This document shows positions 1-8,319 of a DNA stretch of 64,000 nt, one piece after another. Under the pieces are notes generated by a model, which was not told the origin of the DNA, searched no databases, and saw only the letters and a list, made by a program, of their open reading frames with translations. The stretch comes from CAIWHR01 sp963836265 (GTDB taxonomy: Bacteria > Pseudomonadota > Gammaproteobacteria > Burkholderiales > Casimicrobiaceae), in assembly GCA_963836265.1 (NCBI GenBank), contig CAWIIO010000001.1:310001-374000 (forward strand). The letters are read 5' to 3'. The stretch's first letter is position 1. Every line of letters begins with the position of its first letter. Made by a program: the position numbers and the translations under genes.

Positions 1-1056
1 GCTGCCCGGAGCTTCCGCGAGGGCGTGCGCCGTGAGATCGGGGTGATCATCCTGGCTGCGGCGTCGATCTCGTGCTGGCGGATGGCAATCGAGCGCGGCG
101 ACCCTGGGCACGTGGCATGGGGCGTCACCGCGAGCTGGATCATGCTGTCGGTGTTCGTTGCGAGGTTCGCGCTCGACGCACTTCGATCGCTGCCACGCTT
201 CGGCCGGGTTCCGGGCGCAAGCGGCGCGCTGACCTACGGAGCGTCGGTCATCATGGTGGGGATCTCCGCGGTCGTGGGCTGCAACCTCCTTTTTCTCGAT
301 CCTCTTGCCGCCTACGATCGACTCGCCCACCGATACTCCGGCGCGTGGCGCACAACCGACGCGACGATTCTTTCCGCACCGCAGCTCCGCACGCTCGCCG
401 CCGTCCGGGACGACGTGCATTCGAGCTCGTGCTTCTACACGCTGACCAACGAGGGCGCGTGGTACTACCTGCTGCAGAAGAAGTCCTGCACGCGCTTCCA
501 CCAGGTCACGAACGCCAGACCCCTATCGGCGCAGCGCGAAATCGTCGCGGCGCTGGAGGCAGCGCCGCCGGCCGTCCTATTGTTCAGCAGCGGCGGTTGG
601 TCCTCGACGTTCGTCGACGGCGTTTCGATGTTCGACGCGAACGCGCAGGTCATGCGCTACGTGCTCGCCCACTACGTGCCGTGGAAGCTCGTGGCGGGCA
701 ACTGGTTCTGGAAGCGTTCGGATCGACCGCTGCGTTTTTCGGATCGCTCCGAGGGAGCGCATTCAGGCGTCCCTTCCGAGTGGCCGCGCGCCGCGGATCT
801 TCGCGTATCGGGCACCTACGGAAGCGCTCGGACCGACTCGCCGCCCGCCGCGCTCTTCGTGACCGACGGCGAGCAAGACACGCCGATCTGGGCCGGAAGG
901 CCCGACGCCGCTGACCTGCGCGAAGACCGCTGGTCGGTGGAAATTCCCACCGCCACGCTTGCGCCAGGGGATCACCGCATTCGCGTCTGGACGTTTCGGG
1001 AGCAAGGAGCGCCCTTGCTGCAGCTCGGCACCGACATCCTGCTTCGGCTGAGGTAG
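1..1056 (+). CDS. Membrane protein of unknown function, 5' end outside the window
   Basis: The reading frame is already open at base 1 and runs to the stop at 1054-1056. The GTG at 25 is probably internal, so the gene is treated as 5'-truncated. The visible part has about three hydrophobic segments in its first 100 residues (for example around IGVIILAAAS and MVGISAVVGC), then a hydrophilic domain of about 240 residues, presumably extracytoplasmic. The layout resembles the C-terminal part of multi-pass membrane glycosyltransferase-like proteins, but no motif proves this and no function is assigned. It converges on the glutathione transferase gene, with only 36 bases between the two ends. Confidence 0.6.
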   Translation, partial: AARSFREGVRREIGVIILAAASISCWRMAIERGDPGHVAWGVTASWIMLSVFVARFALDALRSLPRFGRVPGASGALTYGASVIMVGISAVVGCNLLFLDPLAAYDRLAHRYSGAWRTTDATILSAPQLRTLAAVRDDVHSSSCFYTLTNEGAWYYLLQKKSCTRFHQVTNARPLSAQREIVAALEAAPPAVLLFSSGGWSSTFVDGVSMFDANAQVMRYVLAHYVPWKLVAGNWFWKRSDRPLRFSDRSEGAHSGVPSEWPRAADLRVSGTYGSARTDSPPAALFVTDGEQDTPIWAGRPDAADLREDRWSVEIPTATLAPGDHRIRVWTFREQGAPLLQLGTDILLRLR

Positions 1057-1092
1057 CACCTCTCCGCTCGCCGCGTCCGGGCGCCCAATCTC

Positions 1093-1791
1093 CTAGCGCA
1101 CGGTGTCCTTGCTTTGCCCGAACAGCAGACGCCGGGTCTTTTCGTCGAGCGTCAGCGACGGCGCCGGGTTCACGGTTTTCGCGATCTCGTAGGCGCGCTC
1201 GACGGCCGGCCGCGCAGCGATCCTTGCCTTCCACCGCTTGACGTGCGGAAAATCGTCGAGATTCTGGCGCTGCCGCTCCGGCCGGATCCACGGATAGCAG
1301 GCGATGTCGGCGATCGAGTAGTCGCCGGCGACGAACGCGCGGTCGGCGAGCCTCCGATTGAGCACCGCGTAGAGGCGGCTCGTCTCGTTCACGTAGCGAT
1401 CGATCGCGTAGGGAATCTTTTCGGCGGCGTACAACCCGAAATGGTGATTCTGCCCCGCCATCGGCCCCAGGCCTCCGACCTGCCAGTAGAGCCACTGCAG
1501 GCACTCCCAGCGCCCGCGGAAATCCTGCGGCAGCAAACGCCCGCACTTTTCGGCGAGGTATTCGAGGATTGCGCCCGACTCGAACAGCGGCAGCGGCGCG
1601 CCGCCGTCGGCGGGCTCGTGGTCGACGATCGCCGGGATCCGGTTGTTCGGCGAGACGGCCACGAAATCCGGTGCGAACTGCTCGCCCTTGTTGATGTTGA
1701 CGGGCTTGAGCGCATACGCCAGTCCAATCTCCTCGAGGAAGATCGTGATCTTGTGGCCGTTGGGCGTGGTCCAGTAGTAGAGATCGATCAT
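1093..1791 (-). CDS. Glutathione S-transferase, YfcG/YghU-like (nu class)
   Basis: A 232-residue protein with an N-terminal thioredoxin-fold domain that begins MIDLYYWTTPNGHKITIFLE. The TPNGHK motif is typical of YfcG/YghU-type enzymes, which act as glutathione-dependent disulfide reductases rather than classical transferases. The glutathione-binding segments NNRIPAIVDHE and LFESGAILEYLAEK are present. The C-terminal all-helical domain contains SIADIACYPWIRP. Length is normal for the family (about 210-230). It is the third gene of a minus-strand set after the MFS transporter and the SDR, so the three may be co-transcribed. The subfamily is fairly sure; the substrate cannot be read from the sequence. 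Confidence 0.9.
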   Translation of the reverse strand: MIDLYYWTTPNGHKITIFLEEIGLAYALKPVNINKGEQFAPDFVAVSPNNRIPAIVDHEPADGGAPLPLFESGAILEYLAEKCGRLLPQDFRGRWECLQWLYWQVGGLGPMAGQNHHFGLYAAEKIPYAIDRYVNETSRLYAVLNRRLADRAFVAGDYSIADIACYPWIRPERQRQNLDDFPHVKRWKARIAARPAVERAYEIAKTVNPAPSLTLDEKTRRLLFGQSKDTVR

Positions 1792-1821
1792 TGGCAGGGA
1801 TCAGGGGGTCGGGTGATGGGA

Positions 1822-2601
1822 TCAGAACGTCCCGGGATATGCGCCGCCGTCGATGAGGAGATTCTGGCCGACGATGAAGCCCGCGTGGACGCTGCACAGG
1901 AACGCGCAGGCGGCGCCGAACTCCTCGATCGTGCCGAAGCGTCCCGACGGATTGGCTTCGCGCGCCGCCGCGTAGACTTCGTCGAGGGGCTTGCCGGCGG
2001 TTTTCGCGCGCGCCGCCATCGTCGAGCGCAGGCGGTCGGTCTCGAACGGACCTGGCAGCAGGTTGTTGATCGTCACGTTGTGCCGAGCGACCTTCCGCGC
2101 GACGCCGGCGACGAAACCGGTCAGGCCCGAGCGCGCCCCGTTCGAAAGCCCGAGGATGTCGATGGGCGCCTTGACCGCGCCCGAGGTGATGTTGACGATG
2201 CGGCCGAACTTTCGCGCGATCATCCCGTCGACGGTCGCCTTGATGAGTTCGATCGGCGTCAGCATGTTCGCATCGAGTGCGCGGATCCACGCCGCGCGGT
2301 CCCAGTCGCGGAAGTCGCCCGGAGCCGGGCCACCGGCGTTGGTGACCAGGATATCCGGGTTCGGACACGCGGCGAGGGCCGCCGCGCGCCCTTCGGCGGT
2401 CGTGATGTCGCAGGCGGCGAACTGCACGGCGCGTCCGGCGCGGGCGCCGATGTCCTCGGCGGTCCGACGCAGTGCGTCCTCGGTGCGCGCCACGATCGTC
2501 ACCTCGCAGCCCGCTTCCGCTAGTGCCTGCGCGCAGCCGCGCCCCAGGCCTTTGCTCGCGGCGCAGACGAGCGCCCTCTTCCCGCCAATGCCGAAGTCCA
2601 T
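1822..2601 (-). CDS. Short-chain dehydrogenase/reductase (SDR)
   Basis: A 259-residue classical SDR. The ATG at 2601 puts the nucleotide-binding motif at the N-terminus (ALVCAASKGLGRG, a TGxxxGxG variant in which the usual first Gly-rich positions read CAASKG). NAGG follows at about residue 90. The catalytic Ser is in VNITSGAVKAP, but where most SDRs have YxxxK this protein reads LSNGARSG, so Tyr and Lys are replaced. This divergent active site is known in FabG-like SDRs of the 3-oxoacyl reductase type annotated in proteobacteria. The C-terminus is IDGGAYPGTF. It lies 5 bases from the MFS gene and 30 from the glutathione transferase gene. The substrate is unknown. Confidence 0.9.
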   Translation of the reverse strand: MDFGIGGKRALVCAASKGLGRGCAQALAEAGCEVTIVARTEDALRRTAEDIGARAGRAVQFAACDITTAEGRAAALAACPNPDILVTNAGGPAPGDFRDWDRAAWIRALDANMLTPIELIKATVDGMIARKFGRIVNITSGAVKAPIDILGLSNGARSGLTGFVAGVARKVARHNVTINNLLPGPFETDRLRSTMAARAKTAGKPLDEVYAAAREANPSGRFGTIEEFGAACAFLCSVHAGFIVGQNLLIDGGAYPGTF

Positions 2602-2606
2602 TCGCT

Positions 2607-3830
2607 TCACCTCGCAGCCGGGCTGATGCCGATCGCGCGGCGCACCTGGGCGACCGTGGCGATCGCGGCGACGAGCAGCCCCGCGACGACGAAGAACATT
2701 TCCCGGCCGAGCGCCTGGTCGAGCATGAAGCCGAACCACACCGGCCCCAGCGTCGCCCCGAGGTCCAGGCCGGAATACACGAATCCGTAGACGCGACCCG
2801 CCGCGCCCGTGGGGGTCGCGTTGCGGACGATGAGGTCGCGCGACGGCCCGGTCGAGCCCAGCGCGAAGCCCGCCGCCGCGAACACGGTGAGCAGCGCGAG
2901 CCGCGGAACTACGCCGGTTGCAACCAGTGCGAACAGCACAGCCCCCGCGACCAGACCCATGGCGGCCACCCGGTCATGGCGTGTCGTGCGCGCTGCGAGG
3001 AACCCCCCGGCGAGGATCCCGATCGTGCCGCCCAGCAGATACGCGGTGACCGCCGAGGTCGCGAGCGCGAGCGGCACGTCGAGGCCGGCGTTGAGCGCTG
3101 CCGGCGTGAAGGTCTGCAAGCCCACCGTCGCCATCGTCTGAATCACGAAGTACGCGAAGCAAAGAACCACCGGCGCCTGCCCGAACAGCGCGATGCTGCC
3201 GGCCAGCGTGTGGAGGTGCGCATCGTGGGCGCGATGCGACGACAGCACCGCGCGTTGCGTCGCGATCGCGCCGAGCACGAGGAGTCCGAAGAGGCCCATC
3301 GCCGTCAGGGCGACCCGCCAGCCGAATGCCGCGCCCAATGCGTAGCTCACCACCGGGGCGAGCGCATAGCCGAGGTTGCCGCCGATCCCGTGCGTGCTGT
3401 ATGCATAGCCCAGGCGGCGCGGCGCAATGTTGGCGTTGAGAATCGCGAAATCGGCGGGGTGGAAGACGCCGTTGCCGACACCCATCAGCGCAGCCAGCGG
3501 AAAGAGCCAGCCGAAGCCTGGCGCGAGCGAGGCGAGCAACGTGCCGCCGGCGATCAGCGCGAGCCCCGCCAGCAGCACGGGGCGCGCACCGATGCGGTCA
3601 ACGGCGAAGCCCGCGGCGAATTGCGTGAGCCCGCTTGCAGCGTAGAACACACCCGGAAGCGCGCCCAGCGCGGCGAACGACACGTCGAACTCGGCCTTGA
3701 GCAGCGGGAAGAGCGGCGGCAGCGCGAGCTGGAGGAAGTGCGAAAGCGCATGGGCGAGCCCGACGACCCCGATGACTCTGGCATCGCGGCGGAACGCGTC
3801 GGGACGATCGGTATCCAAATCGGTATCCAA
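2607..3830 (-). CDS. Major facilitator superfamily transporter, Fsr-like
   Basis: A 407-residue protein with about 12 hydrophobic helices and two six-helix halves. The MFS loop motif between helices 2 and 3 reads GFAVDRIGARPVL. The N-terminal segment GLAHALSHFLQLALPPLFP resembles fosmidomycin-resistance-type (Fsr) transporters, so drug or metabolite export is a reasonable guess but not shown. The start is a TTG within a 12-bp tandem duplication (3807-3830). This gives two possible TTG starts four codons apart, encoding the repeated LDTD. It is divergent from msrB and heads the minus-strand set with the SDR and glutathione transferase. Confidence 0.88.
   Translation of the reverse strand: MDTDLDTDRPDAFRRDARVIGVVGLAHALSHFLQLALPPLFPLLKAEFDVSFAALGALPGVFYAASGLTQFAAGFAVDRIGARPVLLAGLALIAGGTLLASLAPGFGWLFPLAALMGVGNGVFHPADFAILNANIAPRRLGYAYSTHGIGGNLGYALAPVVSYALGAAFGWRVALTAMGLFGLLVLGAIATQRAVLSSHRAHDAHLHTLAGSIALFGQAPVVLCFAYFVIQTMATVGLQTFTPAALNAGLDVPLALATSAVTAYLLGGTIGILAGGFLAARTTRHDRVAAMGLVAGAVLFALVATGVVPRLALLTVFAAAGFALGSTGPSRDLIVRNATPTGAAGRVYGFVYSGLDLGATLGPVWFGFMLDQALGREMFFVVAGLLVAAIATVAQVRRAIGISPAAR
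3807..3830 (-). repeat. 12-bp tandem duplication at the MFS gene start
   Basis: Two perfect adjacent copies of ATCGGTATCCAA (plus-strand reading), at 3807-3818 and 3819-3830. Each copy carries a TTG in the MFS reading frame, so the duplication produces alternative initiation codons. Confidence 0.85.
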
Positions 3831-3968
3831 AACGGGCAGCGGCGGCGGCAGGCAGACGTTCGACTATACTTGATTTGGGCGGACGGCCGCCGCATGCAAG
3901 CGCTGGAGCGGCGCGGCGACAACTGCTGCGACGGCGCAATCGGTTTGCCTGCCCGGGAGAGGAACATC

Positions 3969-4367
3969 ATGGTCGACAAGGTCACGAAGTCCGACGCCGA
4001 ATGGCGCGCGCAACTCACGCCCGAACAGTACAAGGTCGTGCGCAGGAAAGGCACCGAACCCGCGTTCTCGGGCGAGCACTGGGACAACCACGAAGCCGGG
4101 ACCTATCGGTGCGTCTGCTGCGGCATGCCCCTGTTCGATGCGGCTACGAAATTCGAATCGGGCACCGGGTGGCCGAGCTTCTACGCGCCGATCGCTGCCG
4201 AGAACGTCCGCAACGAGGACGACCCGAGCCTCTTCATGCGCCGCACCGAGGTCGTCTGCGCCGCGTGCGACGCGCACCTCGGTCACGTGTTCGAAGATGG
4301 CCCCGCGCCCACCGGGCTTCGCTATTGCATGAACTCCGCGGCCCTCAAGTTCGAGCCCAAAGACTGA
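3969..4367 (+). CDS. msrB: Peptide-methionine (R)-S-oxide reductase MsrB
   Basis: A 132-residue repair enzyme that reduces the R-epimer of methionine sulfoxide in oxidised proteins. The zinc site is complete: C48/C51 (in CVCC) and C97/C100 (CAAC). The catalytic cysteine C120 sits in RYCMNSAALKF. The SGTGWPSF signature is at residues 64-71. The protein has the normal single-domain length and no signal peptide, so it is cytoplasmic. The ATG at 3969 follows a purine-rich GGGAGAGG. It is divergent from the MFS gene and lies 45 bases before the response regulator, whose module also concerns protein damage. A TATACT (3865-3870) could be a -10 box, but I found no matching -35. Confidence 0.97.
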   Translation: MVDKVTKSDAEWRAQLTPEQYKVVRRKGTEPAFSGEHWDNHEAGTYRCVCCGMPLFDAATKFESGTGWPSFYAPIAAENVRNEDDPSLFMRRTEVVCAACDAHLGHVFEDGPAPTGLRYCMNSAALKFEPKD

Positions 4368-4412
4368 ACGGGCGCCTTCGCACCCGGCACGTTAGATTGG
4401 CACCTTCGCACG

Positions 4413-5090
4413 ATGCGCCTGTTGCTCGCCGAGGACGACCGGATGATCGGCGAATCCGTTCGGCAGGGCCTGCGACAGGACGGTTTCACCGTCGACTGGG
4501 TCCGCGACGGCCGCGCCGCCGACACGGCGCTCACCGATCCCGTCCACGACCTGCTGTTGCTCGATCTCGGCCTGCCGCAAAAGGAAGGGCTCGCCGTGCT
4601 GCGCGCGATGCGCCGGCGCGGGGACACGCGGCCCGTTTTGATCATGACCGCGCGTGACGCGGTCGCCGATCGCGTCGCCGGCCTCGATGCGGGGGCCGAC
4701 GATTACGTCGTTAAGCCGTTCGACCTGACCGAACTCGCCGCCCGGATCCGCGCCCTGCTCCGCCGCGGCGCCGGTCGCGCATCGCCGGTCCTCGCCTTCG
4801 GCGCCATCGAGCTCGATCCGGCGACGCGCGAGACCCGCGTCCAAGGCAAGCCGGTCGCGTTGTCGGCTCGGGAGTTCGCATTGCTCGAAGCGTTGCTCGC
4901 GCGACCCGGCGCGATCCTGTCGCGCGCGCAGCTCGAAGACAAGCTCTACGGCTGGAACGAGGAAGTCGGGAGCAATGCCGTCGAAGTGCACCTGCACGCG
5001 CTGCGCCGGAAGCTTCCGGCCAACACGATTCGCAACGTCCGCGGCGTCGGCTGGATGATTGCCAGGGCCGACTCGGCAGAGCAGACATGA
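4413..5090 (+). CDS. OmpR-family response regulator (QseB/PmrA/TctD type)
   Basis: A 225-residue two-domain regulator. The receiver domain covers about residues 1-115, with acidic residues E7-D8-D9, phospho-acceptor D51 (LLLLDLGLPQKEG), T79 and K101 (VVKPFD). The C-terminal winged helix is of OmpR/PhoB type, ending in NVRGVGWM. The kinase gene starts inside its stop codon (ATGA, 5087-5090), so the pair should be translationally coupled. The direct repeat CTTAAT-N5-CTTAAG at 6527-6543, upstream of the protease gene, matches what PmrA/QseB-type regulators bind, so the protease is the likely target. That link is an inference. Confidence 0.96.
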   Translation: MRLLLAEDDRMIGESVRQGLRQDGFTVDWVRDGRAADTALTDPVHDLLLLDLGLPQKEGLAVLRAMRRRGDTRPVLIMTARDAVADRVAGLDAGADDYVVKPFDLTELAARIRALLRRGAGRASPVLAFGAIELDPATRETRVQGKPVALSAREFALLEALLARPGAILSRAQLEDKLYGWNEEVGSNAVEVHLHALRRKLPANTIRNVRGVGWMIARADSAEQT

Positions 5091-6433
5091 TCTCGGGGAC
5101 CTCGATCCGGCGCGAGCTCATCCTCCGGCTGGCGGTGGGCCTGCTCGTGGCAGTCGCGATCGCTGCCGTCGCCACCTACGTTCGGGCGCGTGCGGAGGCC
5201 AACGAGATCTTCGACTACCAGTTGCGGCAAATGGCCGCCTCGCTCACCGGCGTGTCGCTTGCGGGCATTCCCGGCGGCATCGGGTCGGGCGACGACGCGC
5301 TCGTCGTGCAGGTCTGGGACCGCAACGGCGTGCGCATCTTCCTGTCGCGCCCGCAGCAGCCGCTACCGTCCCTCGCGCAGCTCGGCTTCACGACGGTCGG
5401 CACTCCCAACGGCGAATGGCGCGTGTTCAGCACGCTTGCATCCGGCGGCGTCGTCCAGGTCGCGCAGCCGATGAGCGTGCGCCGCGAGCTCGCTGCCAGC
5501 ATGGCGCTGCGTACGGTGGTGCCGCTGCTCGCGGTGGCGCCGTTTCTGGCGCTGGCAGTCTGGTTCGGCATCACGCGCGGGCTGCGGCCGCTCGACCGGG
5601 TCACCGCGGCCGTGGGCAAGCGCGCGCCGGGCGTGCTCGAGCCGCTGCCGGAGACCGGCCAGCCGGCCGAGGTGCAGCCGCTCGTCCATGCGCTCAACGG
5701 CCTGCTCGGCCGCCTCGACCGTGCGCTCGGCGCGCAGCGGGCGTTCATCGCCGATGCCGCGCACGAGCTGCGTACGCCGCTCGCGGCCGTGCATCTGCAG
5801 GCGCAGCTCGCCGAGCGCGCCACCACCGACGCCGAGCGGGGCGTCGCGCTGGCGGAGCTCAAAACGGGACTCGCGCGCGCGACCCACCTGATCGAGCAAC
5901 TGCTGACGCTCGCGCGCGAGGAGCCGGGCATGGCCGAGCGCCCGTTCGCGCCGGTGAATCTCTCCGAGCTCGCCCGCAGCGTCGTGGGCGATCACGCCGC
6001 GATCGCGGCGGCACGCCATGTCGACCTCGGCATCGCCGAGGGCCATGCCGACGGCGTCGAAACTCCGGTGTTGATCGACGGCGACGCCGCGGGCCTCCGC
6101 GCGCTCCTGTCGAACCTCGTCGACAACGCGGTCCGCTACACGCCGGCGGGCGGCCGCGTCGACGTATCGGTCGAAGTCGACGGCATCGGCGCGGTCGTCA
6201 CCGTGCGCGACTCGGGGCCGGGCATTCCGGCGAGCGAGCGCGGGCGCGTTTTCGACCGCTTCTACCGACTGCCGGGGCCGAGCGCCGAGGTCCCCGGCAG
6301 CGGGCTCGGCCTCGCGATCGTCAAGCGCATCGCCGAGCGACACGACGCCAACATCACGCTCGGGCCGGGGATCGCGGGACCCGACGGGGAAGGCCTTGGG
6401 GTGATCGTGCATTTCCCCGGACCTTCGGGCTGA
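5087..6433 (+). CDS. Sensor histidine kinase (QseC/PmrB/TctE type)
   Basis: A 448-residue membrane kinase. The first transmembrane helix is at about residues 11-30, followed by a periplasmic sensor region of about 110 residues and a second helix at about 140-163. A HAMP-like linker follows, then HisKA with H226 in DAAHELRTPLAAVH. The ATPase domain has an N-box (NLVDNAVRYTPAGG), G1 (DSGPGIP) and G2 (GSGLGLAIVKRI). All catalytic boxes are intact. It overlaps the response regulator by 4 bases. By analogy with QseC/PmrB-type partners it senses an envelope signal (cation, peptide or misfolding), but the ligand cannot be deduced. Confidence 0.96.
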   Translation: MISGTSIRRELILRLAVGLLVAVAIAAVATYVRARAEANEIFDYQLRQMAASLTGVSLAGIPGGIGSGDDALVVQVWDRNGVRIFLSRPQQPLPSLAQLGFTTVGTPNGEWRVFSTLASGGVVQVAQPMSVRRELAASMALRTVVPLLAVAPFLALAVWFGITRGLRPLDRVTAAVGKRAPGVLEPLPETGQPAEVQPLVHALNGLLGRLDRALGAQRAFIADAAHELRTPLAAVHLQAQLAERATTDAERGVALAELKTGLARATHLIEQLLTLAREEPGMAERPFAPVNLSELARSVVGDHAAIAAARHVDLGIAEGHADGVETPVLIDGDAAGLRALLSNLVDNAVRYTPAGGRVDVSVEVDGIGAVVTVRDSGPGIPASERGRVFDRFYRLPGPSAEVPGSGLGLAIVKRIAERHDANITLGPGIAGPDGEGLGVIVHFPGPSG

Positions 6434-6526
6434 AACCCGACGGCTCGCTGCAACCGAAGATCACGGGGGCTGCCGCGGCGGGCGGCAGATTCGCGTTGCC
6501 GCGTCGCCGTGCCGCCTCGCCGCCCC

Positions 6527-6543
6527 CTTAATTCTCCCTTAAG
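6527..6543 (+). promoter_or_regulatory. PmrA/QseB-like direct-repeat operator upstream of the protease gene
   Basis: CTTAAT at 6527-6532 and CTTAAG at 6538-6543, separated by exactly 5 bases. This hexamer-N5-hexamer arrangement is the published PmrA-box pattern, (C/T)TTAA(G/T)-N5-(C/T)TTAA(G/T). It lies 77 bases before the protease start and just downstream of the matching regulator/kinase pair. A TACCTT at 6554-6559 could serve as the -10 element. Confidence 0.65.
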
Positions 6544-6619
6544 TCTTCGCTCCTACCTTGTGCGGGAACCGAGGCCTTCGGGACTCGGTCTCGATGACCT
6601 TCACCAAGGAGAGCGAACT

Positions 6620-8074
6620 ATGCAAGCCAACTCGTTCAAGCGCAGCGCGGTGGCCGTGGCGGTCGTCGTCGCGTTCGGCGCCGGCGCGGTGGTCGCCGAG
6701 CGCGCGACGACGATCGGGCAAGCGCGCGCCACCACGCAGCCCGCAGCGGTCGCCGTCGCCGCCCCCGAGACCGCCGCACTCCCCGACTTCAGCGCGCTCG
6801 TGGCGAAGCAGGGTCCCGCGGTCGTCCGCATCACCGTGACGCAAGACCATCAGAAGGTCGCGGGCCACGACTTCCCGGGCATGCCGGATCTCGACCAACT
6901 TCCACCGTGGTTCAGGAACCTGCCGATCCCGCAGCCGCCCTCCGAAGGGCCATCGCGCGGGATGGGCTCGGGCTTCATCGTCGATGCCGACGGCGTGATC
7001 CTGACCAACGCGCACGTCGTGGACGGCGCCGACGAAGTGATGGTGAGGCTCCTCGACAAGCGCGAGTTCAAGGCGAAGGTGCTGGGCGTGGACAAGACCA
7101 CCGACATCGCCGTGCTCAAGATCGACGCGAAGAACCTGCCGATGGTGCGCATCGGCGACCCGGACAAGACACGCGTCGGCGAATGGGTGGTCGCGATCGG
7201 CGCGCCCTACGGGCTCGACAACACGGTGACCTCGGGAATCGTCAGCGCCAAGTCGCGCTCGCTTCCCGGCGACGCGGCGGTGCCGTTCATCCAGACCGAC
7301 GCCGCGGTCAACCCTGGCAATTCGGGGGGCCCGCTGTTCAACCTCAAGGGCGAAGTGATCGGCGTCAACTCGCAGATCTTCAGCCGCAGCGGCGGGTTCC
7401 AGGGTCTCGCCTTCGCGGTTCCGATCAACGTCGCGATGAACGTCAAGGATCAGATCCAGGAGCACGGCAAGGTGACCCACGGCCGGCTCGGCGTGACGAT
7501 CCAGGAGGTGAGCCAGCCGCTCGCCGATACCTTCGGCTTGCCGAAGCCCGAAGGCGCGCTCGTCGGCACGGTGATGAAGGGTGGCCCGGCGGCGAAAGCC
7601 GGAATCGAGCCGGGCGACGTGATCGTCAAGTTCGACGGCAAGGAGATCGCGTCGTCGTCCGAGCTGCCGCCGCTCGTCGCGCAAGTGACGCCGGGCTCGA
7701 CGGTCCCGATCGAGGTATGGCGCAATGGCAGCGCGAAGGAGCTCAAGGCGACGGTCGGCGAGATGACCGACAACGTGCGCGTCGCGTCGGCCAAGGCCGA
7801 AGCGGGGAGCGGCAAGCTCGGCGTGGCGGTTCGTCCGCTGTCGCCGGAAGAAAAGAAAGCCGCCGACGTCGCAAGCGGTGTGTTGGTCGAGGACGTCGCG
7901 GGCGCCGCCGAGCGGGCGGGTGTGCGCGCCGGCGATCTGATCGTCGCGGTGAACAATGTTCCGGTGACGAGCCCCGAGCAGCTCAAGGAGTTGATCGGCA
8001 AGGCCGGCAAGACGGTCGCGCTGCTCGTTCAGCGCGAAGACGCGCGCATCTTCATCCCGGTGCCCCTCGGCTGA
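6620..8074 (+). CDS. Periplasmic Do-type serine protease (DegP/DegQ/MucD family)
   Basis: A 484-residue HtrA-family protease and chaperone for damaged envelope proteins. An N-terminal hydrophobic segment (residues 9-26) acts as signal or anchor. The trypsin-like domain has the complete triad H132 (NAHVVDG), D162 (TTDIAVLKI) and S235 (GNSGGPLFN). Two PDZ domains follow at about residues 290-380 and 395-480. The ATG at 6620 follows AAGGAGAG. It sits 186 bases behind the kinase gene, with a PmrA-like box in between. This three-gene arrangement is common in betaproteobacteria. Transcription probably ends at the hairpin at 8105-8130. DegP, DegQ and MucD cannot be told apart from the sequence alone. 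Confidence 0.95.
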   Translation: MQANSFKRSAVAVAVVVAFGAGAVVAERATTIGQARATTQPAAVAVAAPETAALPDFSALVAKQGPAVVRITVTQDHQKVAGHDFPGMPDLDQLPPWFRNLPIPQPPSEGPSRGMGSGFIVDADGVILTNAHVVDGADEVMVRLLDKREFKAKVLGVDKTTDIAVLKIDAKNLPMVRIGDPDKTRVGEWVVAIGAPYGLDNTVTSGIVSAKSRSLPGDAAVPFIQTDAAVNPGNSGGPLFNLKGEVIGVNSQIFSRSGGFQGLAFAVPINVAMNVKDQIQEHGKVTHGRLGVTIQEVSQPLADTFGLPKPEGALVGTVMKGGPAAKAGIEPGDVIVKFDGKEIASSSELPPLVAQVTPGSTVPIEVWRNGSAKELKATVGEMTDNVRVASAKAEAGSGKLGVAVRPLSPEEKKAADVASGVLVEDVAGAAERAGVRAGDLIVAVNNVPVTSPEQLKELIGKAGKTVALLVQREDARIFIPVPLG

Positions 8075-8104
8075 TGATTGTTCGTTGGTGTGGTGATCCC
8101 CTTG

Positions 8105-8130
8105 GCGGACCTTCGGGTCCGCTTTTTTTT
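8105..8130 (+). terminator. Rho-independent terminator of the protease gene
   Basis: A perfect 7-bp stem (GCGGACC/GGTCCGC) closed by a UUCG tetraloop at 8112-8115 and followed by eight Ts at 8123-8130. It lies 31 bases after the protease stop codon. Confidence 0.93.
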
Positions 8131-8223
8131 CGTATATCGAATTAGCAATGTTTGCAAGCCTATGTTTTGTCGACAACTCCTCAATCCGGGCAGCCCGACT
8201 TAGCCGCTGCCGAAAGCAGGCCC

Positions 8224-8255
8224 TTGACACTGTAAGATATTTTAATGATATCATT
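8224..8255 (+). promoter_or_regulatory. Candidate promoter with overlapping palindrome upstream of the SPFH gene
   Basis: TTGACA at 8224-8229 is a perfect -35 hexamer. TATCAT at 8249-8254 matches the -10 consensus at 5 of 6 positions, with a rather long 19-base spacer. The -10 lies inside the perfect 12-bp palindrome AATGATATCATT (8244-8255), a natural place for a dimeric regulator to block the promoter. The start codon is 65 bases downstream. Confidence 0.5.
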
Positions 8256-8319
8256 TTGCTATGGCCGGTCGCGCCCAGATACCGAGGGGTCGCGCCGGCG
8301 GTCACAAGGGAGGTCGGCC

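Noticed and set aside
650..2368. Minus-strand open frame of 572 codons across the membrane-protein and glutathione-transferase region
   Set aside because: It crosses two supported genes on opposite strands and encodes low-complexity Arg-rich sequence.
3865..3870. TATACT as a -10 box for msrB
   Set aside because: No -35 hexamer is found at a suitable distance, so it is mentioned only in the msrB entry.
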